This document shows positions 45,126 through 54,215 of a stretch of 64,000 bases of DNA, piece after piece. The notes under the pieces are model-generated. The model was not told where the DNA came from. It did no database searches and saw only the letters and a list, made by a program, of their open reading frames with translations. The translations under genes and the position numbers were made by a program. The stretch lies in assembly GCF_004366715.1 (NCBI RefSeq), contig NZ_SOQZ01000003.1:381591-445590 (forward strand), in the 5' to 3' direction. Every line of letters begins with the position of its first letter. Within the stretch, counting starts at the first letter, position 1. This stretch comes from Meridianimaribacter flavus. Its GTDB lineage: Bacteria > Bacteroidota > Bacteroidia > Flavobacteriales > Flavobacteriaceae.

Positions 45126-45685
45126 TTGTAACTAGGGTTTTCAGGTGCATTGGACCAAATAGAATAGTCACCACCTAACTCTAGCATTTTTTCTTTCCAA
45201 AAGAAATTATCGTAGCTTTTTTCAATAATACCATTTTTATACATGTTCATTGAAACTACCCAAGAGTTAGATTGTAACTCCATATCTAGTTGGTTAGGTT
45301 CCCAACCAGAGTAACCTAAAAAGAATTTAATATCAGAGGGTTTAAGCTTGTTATTATTAATAAGGTCTAGAACAACTTCAAAATCTCCTCCCCAATATAT
45401 TCCTAAAGAAATCTCAATACTGTCTGGTATTAAGTCGGGAACTTTATGGATAAAGTATAAGTTGTCTTGTTCTACTGGTCCACCATTGTAAATCTTAAAA
45501 TTGGCGTCAGTGTCTGTTATTAAGTCTTTTAGTTTGTATTGCAGTGGCTTGTTTAAAATAAAACCAATAGAGCCTTCATCTCCATGATCAGCAAGTAAAA
45601 TTATTGATCTGTTAAACGACATGTCACCAATAATAGAAGGTTCGGCAATGAGTAAGTATCCTTTTTCGGGCTTTAAAGTAATCAT
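45122..45685 (-). CDS. YqgE/AlgH family protein
   Basis: 187 residues from ATG 45685; a TTG two codons earlier also opens the frame. Family motifs are complete: MITLKPEKGYLLIAEPSIIG, SFNRSIILLADH, SIGFILNKPL, YNGGPVEQDNLYFIH, FLGYSGWEPNQLD and SWVVS. These are small cytoplasmic proteins (former UPF0301) of poorly defined function. It follows the HU gene on the same strand but a terminator lies between them. Confidence 0.92.
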   Translation of the reverse strand: MITLKPEKGYLLIAEPSIIGDMSFNRSIILLADHGDEGSIGFILNKPLQYKLKDLITDTDANFKIYNGGPVEQDNLYFIHKVPDLIPDSIEISLGIYWGGDFEVVLDLINNNKLKPSDIKFFLGYSGWEPNQLDMELQSNSWVVSMNMYKNGIIEKSYDNFFWKEKMLELGGDYSIWSNAPENPSYN

Positions 45686-45765
45686 AGGCAAATGATTTTG
45701 TATTAAAACTAAAACATATTTTAATAAAAACCAACATTTTGACTAGGAAACTCTATAAAACAAAA

Positions 45766-45790
45766 AAGCCCACTTTTAGGGAGTGGGCTT
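45766..45790 (-). terminator. Terminator after HU gene
   Basis: AAGCCCACT (45766-45774) pairs with AGTGGGCTT (45782-45790), with A-runs and T-runs on both sides. It lies 20 bp after the HU stop on the minus strand. Confidence 0.85.
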
Positions 45791-45810
45791 TTTTTAAAGA
45801 AATTAAAATA

Positions 45811-46083
45811 CTAGTTGATAGCATTATTTAAATCTGAACCAGCTTTAAATTTTACTACGTTTTTAGCTTTTATTTTTATTGTTTGTCCTGTTTGAGGGTT
45901 TCTTCCTTCTCTAGCAGATCTTTTAGAAACTGACCAAGAACCAAATCCTACTAAAGAAACTCTGTTACCTTTTTGTAAAGATCCTTCGATATCAATTAAT
46001 AATGAATCTAATGCTTTTTTTGCAGCAGCTTTAGTAATTCCAGCGTTTTCTGCCATTCCATTGATTAAATCTGTTTTGTTCAT
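45811..46083 (-). CDS. HU-family DNA-binding protein
   Basis: 90 residues, the normal HU length. It starts MNKTDLINGMAENAGITKAAAKKALD and carries the beta-arm region VSLVGFGSWSVSKRSAREGRNPQTG and IKAKNVVKFKAGSDL. It bends and compacts DNA in the nucleoid. It has its own consensus promoter (46145-46174) and terminator, which fits strong single-gene expression. Confidence 0.96.
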   Translation of the reverse strand: MNKTDLINGMAENAGITKAAAKKALDSLLIDIEGSLQKGNRVSLVGFGSWSVSKRSAREGRNPQTGQTIKIKAKNVVKFKAGSDLNNAIN

Positions 46084-46144
46084 AAATTTAAATTTTTAAT
46101 TATTAAAATAATAGTTGGGTTAAACGTTATTGTTAATCCTCGTA

Positions 46145-46174
46145 CAAATTTATACGGAATATCCATTCACGCAA
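46145..46174 (-). promoter_or_regulatory. Bacteroidota-type promoter of HU gene
   Basis: Read on the minus strand, TTG (46174-46172) is followed after exactly 19 bp by TAAATTTG (46152-46145), the TTG-N19-TAnnTTTG form used by the primary sigma factor of Bacteroidota. The start codon is 61 bp further on. Confidence 0.65.
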
Positions 46175-46278
46175 GTAATAGCAAGGGAAATGCAAATTTT
46201 TGTTAATAACTTTGAGAATTTGTTAATAAAGAAGGTGCTTTTTATCGATGTTTTTAATATATCAGTAAATATAAGGGT

Positions 46279-47229
46279 TTACAGCACTTTAGCGTCGTCA
46301 TTAAATGAATATCCATTTATTAATGATTTTACATCCATTTTTCGCTTTCCTGGAAGCTGAATTTCTTTAATAATAATGTAACCGTCTTTGACTGAAACTT
46401 TTAAGCTGTTATGGTCAATTTTTAATGAACCAACAGTATTTGAATGGGCTGTATGCTCCTTTTCAACTTCAAAAATTTTAACACTAACAGTTTCTCCGTT
46501 GTTTTCTAAAAAGCTCCAAGCAGAAGGAAACGGATTAAGACCTCGTATTTTGTTATAAATAGCATCTAAAGGCATAGTCCAGTCAATCTTACAATTGTCT
46601 TTATTAAGCTTGTAGGCTGTTTTTAGGTTATCATTTTTAGGTTGAATAGTTGTAGTAACTTCATTATTTTCAATCTGCTTAACAGTATCAATAACCAATT
46701 CACTACCAATACTCATTAGCTTGTCATGTAATTGACCTACAGTTTCGTTTGGAGAAATAGTTGTTTCTTTTTGAAGAATCATAGCTCCTGTGTCAATCTT
46801 TTCATCAATAAAAAAGGTGGTAACACCAGTTTTAGTTTCACCATTAATAATAGCCCAATGTATTGGAGCTGCACCTCTGTAATTAGGAAGTAATGATGCG
46901 TGGAGGTTAAACGTTCCATATTTAGGCATGCTCCAAACCACTTCTGGTAGCATTCTAAAAGCAACTACAATTTGAAGATTAGCATCTAGTGCTTTTAACT
47001 CATCTAGAAAAGCTTCAGATTTTAAATTTGTAGGTTGCATCACATTAAGGTTTTGTGATTGTGCATATACCTTTACTACCGATTCGTTTAGTTTTCGTCC
47101 TCTACCAGCAGGTTTGTCTGGTGCAGTAATTACACCAACAATATTGTAATTGTGTTCAACCAAAGTTTTTAAAGTGGCAACTGCAAAATCTGGAGTTCCC
47201 ATAAATACTATTCGTAACTTTTCAGTCAT
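46279..47229 (-). CDS. fmt: Methionyl-tRNA formyltransferase
   Basis: 316 residues, complete. The N-terminal formyltransferase domain has RIVFMGTPDFAV, ITAPDKPAGRG and the catalytic segment LHASLLPNYRGAAPIHWAI with FIDEKIDTG. The C-terminal OB-like domain begins near 205 (CKIDWTMPLDAIYNKIRGLN). It formylates initiator Met-tRNA. It lies 3 bp downstream of recQ on the same strand, so the two and the ATPase gene likely form an operon. Confidence 0.96.
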   Translation of the reverse strand: MTEKLRIVFMGTPDFAVATLKTLVEHNYNIVGVITAPDKPAGRGRKLNESVVKVYAQSQNLNVMQPTNLKSEAFLDELKALDANLQIVVAFRMLPEVVWSMPKYGTFNLHASLLPNYRGAAPIHWAIINGETKTGVTTFFIDEKIDTGAMILQKETTISPNETVGQLHDKLMSIGSELVIDTVKQIENNEVTTTIQPKNDNLKTAYKLNKDNCKIDWTMPLDAIYNKIRGLNPFPSAWSFLENNGETVSVKIFEVEKEHTAHSNTVGSLKIDHNSLKVSVKDGYIIIKEIQLPGKRKMDVKSLINGYSFNDDAKVL

Positions 47230-47232
47230 AGA

Positions 47233-49131
47233 TTAATTTAATTTATATGTGTTTGTTGGAGTAATGCTTATAATGTTGTGCTCCAACAATAATTTTAAAG
47301 TGTGTAATATTTCGGTGTCATCAAACGGAAGCAATTCTATCAATGCTCTTGAGGACAAGTCTTGTTCTTTTAAAGCAACAATAATACCATTTTTAACGGA
47401 TTTAGTATCTGTTGAATGTTTAGATTTTTCTTTGGATTTGCATACTGAACAAATTCCGCAATTAGTTGATGTTTTCTCGCCAAAATAATTTAACAATACA
47501 ATGTTTTTACAAACAGAACTAGTATTTGTATAGTGTAAAACAGCTTCAATTTGATCGTGCTTTAGCTGATGTTGTTTTTCAATATTTGCAGCAATCCTAT
47601 TTATGGTTTTATCATCTTCTCTAGGTTGTAGAAAAGTAAGTTCAGAATCAGTGTTTGAATATTGAAAGTCTACAATTTCATCGGTTTTAAGCTGGCTTAA
47701 TACTTTAAGAACGTGTTCTTCTGTAGTTGATGCTTTTTTGGCAACTATGGAAACATTAATATTAAGTAAATGTTCAAAAATTCCGCCATAAGTTCTAAGT
47801 ATAGATTTTATAATTACTGATTGCTTTTCATGAGTTTCAAGATAATTGAACAATGCAGCATTACTTACAATAAATTGTAGCTTGGTTTTATAATTGAATT
47901 GTTGCGATAAGCTAATTACACTATTTCTGTCTAATATTTGTAAAGCGTTAAAGGTTAATGAAGATTTAAAGTCATAAGCTTTACAGAAATTGACAAAACT
48001 AAACTGGTACTGAGTTTGTTCGCCTTCGCCATAAGAGATTTGAAAGTAATTGCATAGTTTTCTATATACCAGTTTTATAAAGTCTATTGATGGTAATGTT
48101 TTTAAAAATTGATTTCTTAAATGTTGTTCATCGGCATTTGTTTTTAATAAAATTGCATAAGCATCATCACCATTTCTTCCTGCTCTACCTGATTCTTGAT
48201 AATAACTTTCAAGACTCTCTGGTAAATTAAAGTGGATAACATTTTTTACATCGGCTTTGTCTATTCCCATCCCAAAAGCTGTTGTGGCAACCATTATTTC
48301 AACCGCATTGTTGGTCCATTGGTACAAACGGTCTTGCTTTTCTTTAGTATTTATACCACCATGAAAAAAAGTACAACTAAACCCCTTTTTTGCTAAAAAC
48401 TCACTTACTTCAACGGTCGCTTTTCTATTTCTTACATAAACAATCGATGATCCTTTATTGGCTTGTAAAGCTTGCTCAAGTTTATAATACTTGTCTTCGG
48501 TTTCAATAATTTGATACGAAATGTTTGGACGACTAAATGAGGCTTTAAATACTTTTGGTGAAATAAAATCCAGTTCGGTTATAATTTCATCAACAACATT
48601 TGCTTTTGCAGTAGCTGTAAGTGCAATAATATTAACAGATGGATGTAATTGCCTTAAAATACTTATGTTTTTATAAGCAGGTCTAAAGTCGTTTCCCCAT
48701 TGCGATATACAATGCGCTTCATCAACAGCAATTAGGTTTACATTCATTTGCTGTATACGATCTTTTACAATTTGTTGTTGCAAACGTTCAGGAGATAAGT
48801 ATAAAAACTTATAGTTTCCATAAATGCAATTGTCTAAAAGCGTATCTAGTCTGTCATAAGAAATGCCACTTGTTAAAGCCATTGCTTTTATTCCTTTTTG
48901 GTTAAGTGCATTAACCTGGTCCTTCATTAAGGCAATTAATGGAGAAATAACAATACAAATACCGTCTTTAATAAGCGCAGGAATTTGAAAACAAATAGAT
49001 TTTCCTCCACCAGTAGGGAGTAATACAAAAGTATCCTCATTATCTAGTACTGCATTAATGATGTCTTCTTGCAGTGGTCTAAAACTAGTGTGGTTAAAAT
49101 AATGTTCAAGTATGGTTATAGGATGTTGCAT
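47233..49131 (-). CDS. recQ: RecQ-family ATP-dependent DNA helicase
   Basis: 632 residues from ATG 49131; a GTG one codon earlier overlaps the previous stop, but the ATG is preferred. SF2 motifs: LLPTGGGKSICFQIPAL, VDEAHCISQWGNDFRP, ALTATA and QESGRAGRNGDDA. A zinc-binding segment follows (VCKNIVLLNYFGE, CGICSVC), then a winged helix. No HRDC domain is seen, common for the shorter second RecQ type in this phylum. It unwinds DNA in recombination and fork repair. Confidence 0.94.
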   Translation of the reverse strand: MQHPITILEHYFNHTSFRPLQEDIINAVLDNEDTFVLLPTGGGKSICFQIPALIKDGICIVISPLIALMKDQVNALNQKGIKAMALTSGISYDRLDTLLDNCIYGNYKFLYLSPERLQQQIVKDRIQQMNVNLIAVDEAHCISQWGNDFRPAYKNISILRQLHPSVNIIALTATAKANVVDEIITELDFISPKVFKASFSRPNISYQIIETEDKYYKLEQALQANKGSSIVYVRNRKATVEVSEFLAKKGFSCTFFHGGINTKEKQDRLYQWTNNAVEIMVATTAFGMGIDKADVKNVIHFNLPESLESYYQESGRAGRNGDDAYAILLKTNADEQHLRNQFLKTLPSIDFIKLVYRKLCNYFQISYGEGEQTQYQFSFVNFCKAYDFKSSLTFNALQILDRNSVISLSQQFNYKTKLQFIVSNAALFNYLETHEKQSVIIKSILRTYGGIFEHLLNINVSIVAKKASTTEEHVLKVLSQLKTDEIVDFQYSNTDSELTFLQPREDDKTINRIAANIEKQHQLKHDQIEAVLHYTNTSSVCKNIVLLNYFGEKTSTNCGICSVCKSKEKSKHSTDTKSVKNGIIVALKEQDLSSRALIELLPFDDTEILHTLKLLLEHNIISITPTNTYKLN

Positions 49132-49133
49132 CA

Positions 49134-49673
49134 CTATAAATTTAACAACTCTAGTATAAAGTTAGCCCTTTCTTCAATAGGACCAAAAGGAACATCAATT
49201 AAATTGTAGTTGAATCTTTTGTAAGTGTTTAGTAAATGTTTGTGTATTTCTACTGCTTGCTCAAAGTTTTCGTAGCGTTCAGCATCGCTAATAAAAATCT
49301 CTTGCCAAGGTGCTAAAACAAAAACATGATTGTAGACAAGGTTTTGAGAAGCCTCAATAAAGGGTTCAGGATACGTGTCACCAATATAGTCCATATATGC
49401 TAATATGTCAGGTATACCTCTATCAAGAAAAATAGTATTGGAGCTGTGAGCGTTTGCATCTTCAAACTGCTTAATTCTACCTTTTAAAAGAAGCTCGCTA
49501 AATAGTAAAGGTTCAGTTAAAAATAGTTGCTCTACACCATTTTTTCTAGCTTCAAGTGTTACTTGACGCGAAATTTCATCAAAGCAAGTATATCCTCTTT
49601 CTTTTAGTTCGTTAATTATAGAAGATTTTCCTGTACCTGGTCCTCCAGTAATAACAATTGTTTTCGTACTCAA
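49134..49673 (-). CDS. AAA_28-type NTPase/kinase-like protein
   Basis: 179 residues: Walker A ITGGPGTGKSSIINEL (P-loop at ~9-17), then FLDRGIPD, as in NadR/thymidylate-kinase-like P-loop proteins, and VLAPWQEIFISDAERY. Homologues are listed as ATP-binding proteins of unknown substrate. The only N-terminal start is a TTG; an in-frame stop lies 15 bp upstream and the first ATG is well inside the fold. The stop is 2 bp from the recQ ATG. Confidence 0.82.
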   Translation of the reverse strand: MSTKTIVITGGPGTGKSSIINELKERGYTCFDEISRQVTLEARKNGVEQLFLTEPLLFSELLLKGRIKQFEDANAHSSNTIFLDRGIPDILAYMDYIGDTYPEPFIEASQNLVYNHVFVLAPWQEIFISDAERYENFEQAVEIHKHLLNTYKRFNYNLIDVPFGPIEERANFILELLNL

Positions 49674-49834
49674 ATTGGCAAGATTTTAGCTATATAAAGC
49701 GTATAATGTGTTTTGGTCGAAAATAATTATTTTTTAACAAAACAAAGGTTTAATTGCATAATATTTTTGAAGCAGCAATTACCTAAAAAATATAACAGAA
49801 TAAAGTAATGCAAAATGTATTTTTACATTCTTAA

Positions 49835-50137
49835 ATGAAAACTATGGCAGAAGATAAAAGAACAGAGGAATTTTATAACAAATTAAGAGAACAATTATAC
49901 GATACAGCTAGTTGGCCTTCAGAGTATTTATATAAATTTATAGTAAAATCAGAACTAGCTAAAATAGCTGAAATAGAAGCGCTTTTTGATAATATGGGAG
50001 CAGTTATAAATACTATTGAATCTAAAAACGGTAAATATACTAGTGTTTCGATTAATTTATTGATGAGAGATCCTGATGCTGTTATTGCAAAATACAAGGA
50101 AGTTACCGAAAAAGTAGAAGGCGTAATTTCATTATAA
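49835..50137 (+). CDS. DUF493 family protein
   Basis: 100 residues. Nearly the whole chain is the DUF493 signature: EEFYNKLREQLYDTASWPSE, YLYKFIVKSEL, NMGAVINTIESKNGKYTSVS. A ferredoxin-like fold is known and the function is not. Translation may begin at 49835 or at the ATG three codons later (MAEDKRTEE). A TATTTTTG box at 49762-49769 is a possible -7 element but lacks a clear -33 partner. Confidence 0.9.
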   Translation: MKTMAEDKRTEEFYNKLREQLYDTASWPSEYLYKFIVKSELAKIAEIEALFDNMGAVINTIESKNGKYTSVSINLLMRDPDAVIAKYKEVTEKVEGVISL

Positions 50138-50223
50138 TTTAAGATAGAACTAATTATTTTTTTGTATTTTGCGCTAGTGCATAAACAACTACATGCACAG
50201 TAATAAAATACCTATATCTTATT

Positions 50224-50862
50224 TTGATAAACGATTTAGAATACAATACAGAGCGTGAGCATTTAATCATTCCGGAATATGGAAGGCACTTGCAGAAAAT
50301 GATTAATTACGCTAAAGAACTTCCAACAAAAGAAGAGCGCAATAAAGTCTCAAAAGCCATTATATCTGTAATGGGAAATTTGCAACCTCATTTAAGAGAT
50401 GTACCAGATTTTCAACATAAACTTTGGGATCAATTATTTATTATGGCCGATTTTGAGCTAGATGCAGATTCGCCATATCCACAACCATTAAAAGATGAGT
50501 TGCAAGCAAGACCAGAGCCTTTAACATACCCACAAAATCATCCTAAATATCGTTTTTATGGAAACAATATAAAGACGATGATTGACGTTGCTAATACATG
50601 GGAAGAAGGAGAGCTAAAAGACGCTTTAATCTATACCATTGCAAACCACATGAAAAAATGCTTCTTAAACTGGAACAAAGATACAGTTGAAGACGATGTG
50701 ATTTTTGATCATTTATTTGAACTTTCAGGTGGTAAAATAAACCTTAAGAATAGTGATGAAGACCTTTCGGACTCAACAAGTTTAATGAGAGGTAAAAAGA
50801 AGTATTCTAAAAAACAAGGACACAAAAAAAGTAATTCTAATCGTAACAGAAAACGCTACTAA
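50224..50862 (+). CDS. DUF4290 domain protein, TTG start
   Basis: 212 residues. The conserved opening INDLEYNTEREHLIIPEYGR begins at the first codon, which is TTG (50224). No in-frame ATG exists upstream and the first internal ATG would remove conserved residues, so TTG is chosen. The middle contains HPKYRFYGNNIKTMIDVANT. The C-terminus is basic (KKKYSKKQGHKKSNSNRNRK), suggesting nucleic-acid contact. It lies 6 bp upstream of murA, the usual Bacteroidota neighbourhood. Confidence 0.88.
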   Translation: MINDLEYNTEREHLIIPEYGRHLQKMINYAKELPTKEERNKVSKAIISVMGNLQPHLRDVPDFQHKLWDQLFIMADFELDADSPYPQPLKDELQARPEPLTYPQNHPKYRFYGNNIKTMIDVANTWEEGELKDALIYTIANHMKKCFLNWNKDTVEDDVIFDHLFELSGGKINLKNSDEDLSDSTSLMRGKKKYSKKQGHKKSNSNRNRKRY

Positions 50863-50868
50863 CATTTC

Positions 50869-52185
50869 ATGGGTACATTTGTAATTGAAGGAGGTCACCA
50901 ATTAAAAGGAAAAATACAACCTCAAGGCGCAAAAAACGAAGCACTTCAAATTTTATGCGCAGTTTTACTAACTCCAGAGCAAGTAACTATTAATAACATA
51001 CCAGATATAGTTGATGTCAATAAACTTATCGCATTATTAAAAAAACTAGGTGTAAAAATCAACAAAATAGGTTCTGGGTCTTACACGTTTAAAGCAGATG
51101 AGGTTAACTTAAAATATCTTGAATCTGCCGAGTTTAAAGAAGATGGTAGAGGTTTAAGAGGGTCAATTATGATTGTTGGTCCGCTTTTAGCACGTTTTGG
51201 AAAAGGATATATTCCTAAACCTGGAGGTGATAAAATTGGTAGACGTAGACTAGATACCCATTTTGAAGGTTTTATAAACTTAGGTGCAAAATTTAGATAC
51301 AATCGCGAAGACTATTTCTATGGTGTTGAAGCCGAAAAACTAAAAGGTACTTATATGCTTTTAGATGAAGCTTCAGTAACAGGAACAGCAAATATTGTTA
51401 TGGCTGCAGTTTTAGCCGAAGGGACTACTACAATTTACAATGCAGCATGTGAGCCTTATTTACAACAGCTTTGTAAAATGCTCAATAGAATGGGAGCAAA
51501 GATAACTGGAGTAGGTTCTAATATGTTAACTATTGAAGGTGTTGATAGCTTAGGAGGAACTGAACATAGAATGCTTCCTGATATGATTGAAATAGGAAGC
51601 TGGATTGGACTTGCTGCAATGACAAAAAGTGAGTTGACCATTACTAATGTAAGTTGGGATGACCTTGGACAAATACCTAATGTGTTTAGAAAACTAGGTA
51701 TTACTGTTGAAAAACAAGGTGATGATATTCATATACCAGCGCATACTGATGGTTACGAAATACAAAGTTACATTGATGGTTCAATACTTACTGTAGCTGA
51801 TGCGCCATGGCCTGGGTTTACACCAGATTTATTAAGTATTGTTTTGGTAGTGGCTACACAAGCTAGAGGTAGTGTATTAGTACACCAAAAAATGTTTGAA
51901 AGTCGACTGTTTTTTGTGGACAAATTGATTGATATGGGAGCGAAAATTATACTATGTGATCCACATAGAGCAACTGTTATTGGACATGATTTTAAATCTA
52001 CATTAAAAGCAACGACTATGACATCGCCAGATATTAGAGCAGGAGTGTCGTTATTAATCGCAGCTTTATCAGCTAAAGGAACATCTACAATTCATAATAT
52101 TGAACAAATTGATAGAGGTTATGAAAATATTGATGAACGCTTAAGAGCAATTGGTGCAAAAATTACTAGAGTAGAAGGTAACTAA
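50869..52185 (+). CDS. murA: UDP-GlcNAc 1-carboxyvinyltransferase with Asp in place of catalytic Cys
   Basis: 438 residues, complete MurA: FVIEGGHQLKGKIQPQGAKN (K-N of the active site), GPLLARFGKG, DGSILTVADAPWPGFTPDLL and IDRGYENIDERL. It catalyses the first committed step of peptidoglycan synthesis, adding enolpyruvate to UDP-GlcNAc. The loop that in E. coli reads PGGC (Cys115) reads PGGDKIG here. Cys-to-Asp enzymes are active but are not alkylated by fosfomycin, so intrinsic resistance is predicted. A perfect bidirectional terminator follows. Confidence 0.97.
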   Translation: MGTFVIEGGHQLKGKIQPQGAKNEALQILCAVLLTPEQVTINNIPDIVDVNKLIALLKKLGVKINKIGSGSYTFKADEVNLKYLESAEFKEDGRGLRGSIMIVGPLLARFGKGYIPKPGGDKIGRRRLDTHFEGFINLGAKFRYNREDYFYGVEAEKLKGTYMLLDEASVTGTANIVMAAVLAEGTTTIYNAACEPYLQQLCKMLNRMGAKITGVGSNMLTIEGVDSLGGTEHRMLPDMIEIGSWIGLAAMTKSELTITNVSWDDLGQIPNVFRKLGITVEKQGDDIHIPAHTDGYEIQSYIDGSILTVADAPWPGFTPDLLSIVLVVATQARGSVLVHQKMFESRLFFVDKLIDMGAKIILCDPHRATVIGHDFKSTLKATTMTSPDIRAGVSLLIAALSAKGTSTIHNIEQIDRGYENIDERLRAIGAKITRVEGN

Positions 52186-52202
52186 ACCTAAAATATAAGT
52201 AT

Positions 52203-52234
52203 AAAAAAGGCTTCGAAATTTCGAAGCCTTTTTT
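52203..52234. terminator. Bidirectional terminator between murA and 52254 gene
   Basis: AAAAAAGGCTTCGAAA followed by its exact complement TTTCGAAGCCTTTTTT, a 32-bp perfect palindrome with A- and T-runs suited to ending both convergent transcripts. Confidence 0.9.
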
Positions 52235-52253
52235 TGTATGTGTCTATACAAGG

Positions 52254-53990
52254 TTATTCTTTTACAACCTTATAAACAAGTTTTTTACTATCAGTTTTAA
52301 GATGTACAAAGTATACACCACTATCATAACTAGATAAATTTATAGTAGCTTCATTGTTAAAAAACATGCTATTGTTTTTTATCATTTTCCCTGAAATATC
52401 AAAGATTGAATAAGAGGCATTAGTAATATCTTTTAAGCCTTCAATAGTTACATTGTCTTTTGTTGGGTTAGGATAAATTTTAATATCAGTATTAGTAAAT
52501 TGATTGTCTCCAAGTGTTGCACCTTCAATAATTAATATAGATTCATTAATGTTAGGATTAAATAATTCATCAACAATACCAGAAGGCCACTTAACAACTA
52601 TCTTAGTGATTGCAGTTTGTGTTCCTAAACCAAAATGTGTCATTAGTGAGTTCATGGTTCCGTAGCTTTCACCCGAACGTACTTCTCTAATTTGAATACC
52701 AGTAGCGGTATGTAATTCTATTCTTGCTCCAATACCATTAATATTACTTGGACCTCCTTGTAAACGTATTTCACTCCAATTATTAGAGTTTCCATTGTTG
52801 TAGAATAAAATGTCTGGGTCGTTTGTTGGGCTGTTATAGCCTATAGCAAAACCAGCTACAACATCAATAAAACCATCGTTATTGAGGTCTCCAACAGCAG
52901 CACTTTGTATATTGTCATTGCCTAAACCAAAAGGTGATGGCATTTTTGAAAAAGTAAGGTCGCCATTGTTTTTAAATAGTGCATGAGAAGCATATCTACT
53001 AGTGATAAAAAGATCAATAAAAGTGTCATTGTCAAAATCTTCCATAATAACCTGAATTCCTCCACTACCTAAATCGTTCAACTCTGTAGCAATCCCAGAA
53101 GTTGCAGTTATATCTGTAAACGTACCGTTACCATTATTTACGTATATAATACTGCTAACATCATGGTTTATTAACACGCAGTCTAAATCGCCATCGTTGT
53201 CTATGTCCTCAAAATTAGCTGACCATGATTGTGCATAAGGCACTAAACCAGCTGCGACACCAACTTCGGTAAAGTTACCGCTGCCATCATTTTGAAATAA
53301 TAGGTTGACACGTCTACCATCGTTTGGGTTACTTACTCCAAGTCTACACTTTGAGATATAAAGGTCTTGGTCGCCATCATTATCATAGTCAACCCAAATA
53401 GAACCATAATTACCTGAATTATCAGAAGGAATCGTAGAAACAGCATTTATTAAACCAGCATTATCTTGTGTCATATTGCCATTGCCATCATTATTGTACG
53501 CAGATGAAACACCTTCATCATGACAAGCAAAAATATCAATTGTACCATTGTTATCAATATCAATAAAATTAAGGTTTTGAATGAAAATATTTGAACCACT
53601 TAATGAATTTGAAGTGTAATTTGTTCCAGTTGAATTTGCAATTAATAGCTTTTTGCCATTGTAAGCTCCTCCTGTGAAAATATCGTTATAGCCATTTTCA
53701 TCAACATCGGCAATACAAAGTCCCCATTCATTACCAGTACCAGCTAAATTTCCATAATTTAACCATGTGAAAACGCCATTCGTATTTTGATATTCTATTT
53801 GAAGATATCTAGCATCATCCAGTCTAATGATGTCATCTAAACCGTCTCCATTCATATCGCAAACTCCTATGGCTACTCCACTTGTTAAATTAGGGTTTAC
53901 CAAATTTGAAGTTGCATTAGTAAATGTTACTTGTGCGAAATAAATAGAAGGAAAAAGTAGTATACTACTTAAAAGTAATTTTTTTATCAT
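52254..53990 (-). CDS. Secreted FG-GAP/VCBS and ASPIC/UnbV protein, T9SS tail
   Basis: 578 residues: signal peptide (MIKKLLLSSILLFPSIYFAQ). At least seven FG-GAP/VCBS calcium-binding repeats follow, each with D-x-(D/N)-x-D-G loops (CDMNGDGLDDIIRLD, DIDNDGDLDCVLINHD, GDLNNDGFIDVVAG). Then comes an ASPIC/UnbV domain (~415-490; RLQGGPSNINGIGARIELHT, VRSGESYGTMNS, KWPSGIVDEL). The last ~75 residues are a type A T9SS sorting domain (IKIYPNPTKDNVTIEGL...GVYFVHLKTD). It is predicted to be a surface-exposed beta-propeller of the CRTAC1-like group. Confidence 0.9.
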   Translation of the reverse strand: MIKKLLLSSILLFPSIYFAQVTFTNATSNLVNPNLTSGVAIGVCDMNGDGLDDIIRLDDARYLQIEYQNTNGVFTWLNYGNLAGTGNEWGLCIADVDENGYNDIFTGGAYNGKKLLIANSTGTNYTSNSLSGSNIFIQNLNFIDIDNNGTIDIFACHDEGVSSAYNNDGNGNMTQDNAGLINAVSTIPSDNSGNYGSIWVDYDNDGDQDLYISKCRLGVSNPNDGRRVNLLFQNDGSGNFTEVGVAAGLVPYAQSWSANFEDIDNDGDLDCVLINHDVSSIIYVNNGNGTFTDITATSGIATELNDLGSGGIQVIMEDFDNDTFIDLFITSRYASHALFKNNGDLTFSKMPSPFGLGNDNIQSAAVGDLNNDGFIDVVAGFAIGYNSPTNDPDILFYNNGNSNNWSEIRLQGGPSNINGIGARIELHTATGIQIREVRSGESYGTMNSLMTHFGLGTQTAITKIVVKWPSGIVDELFNPNINESILIIEGATLGDNQFTNTDIKIYPNPTKDNVTIEGLKDITNASYSIFDISGKMIKNNSMFFNNEATINLSSYDSGVYFVHLKTDSKKLVYKVVKE

Positions 53991-54215
53991 GATGAGATTT
54001 TTTTGTGATTAAATATAGTGTTTTTATTATATAATTGTCTAATTGTTAGTTAATTTGTTATTTAAAAGTTTGTAGAATGTTTAGTCTTTTTTTGTGGTCA
54101 AGATGGTTGATTTATGCTTTAATTTAAGGTTTTATTAACATCTAGAGGGCTTTCTAATTTGTAATTTTAATTTTTTAAAAGCGATACATTAATTCTAATC
54201 AAAATCTAATCAAAA

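Noticed and set aside
46130-46360. 76-codon plus-strand ORF near fmt
   Set aside because: It overlaps the 3' end of fmt and the HU promoter region and has no coding character.
49762-49769. Confident promoter for the DUF493 gene
   Set aside because: TATTTTTG fits the -7 consensus but no TTG or TTTG lies at about 19 bp upstream, and such boxes are common in AT-rich DNA.
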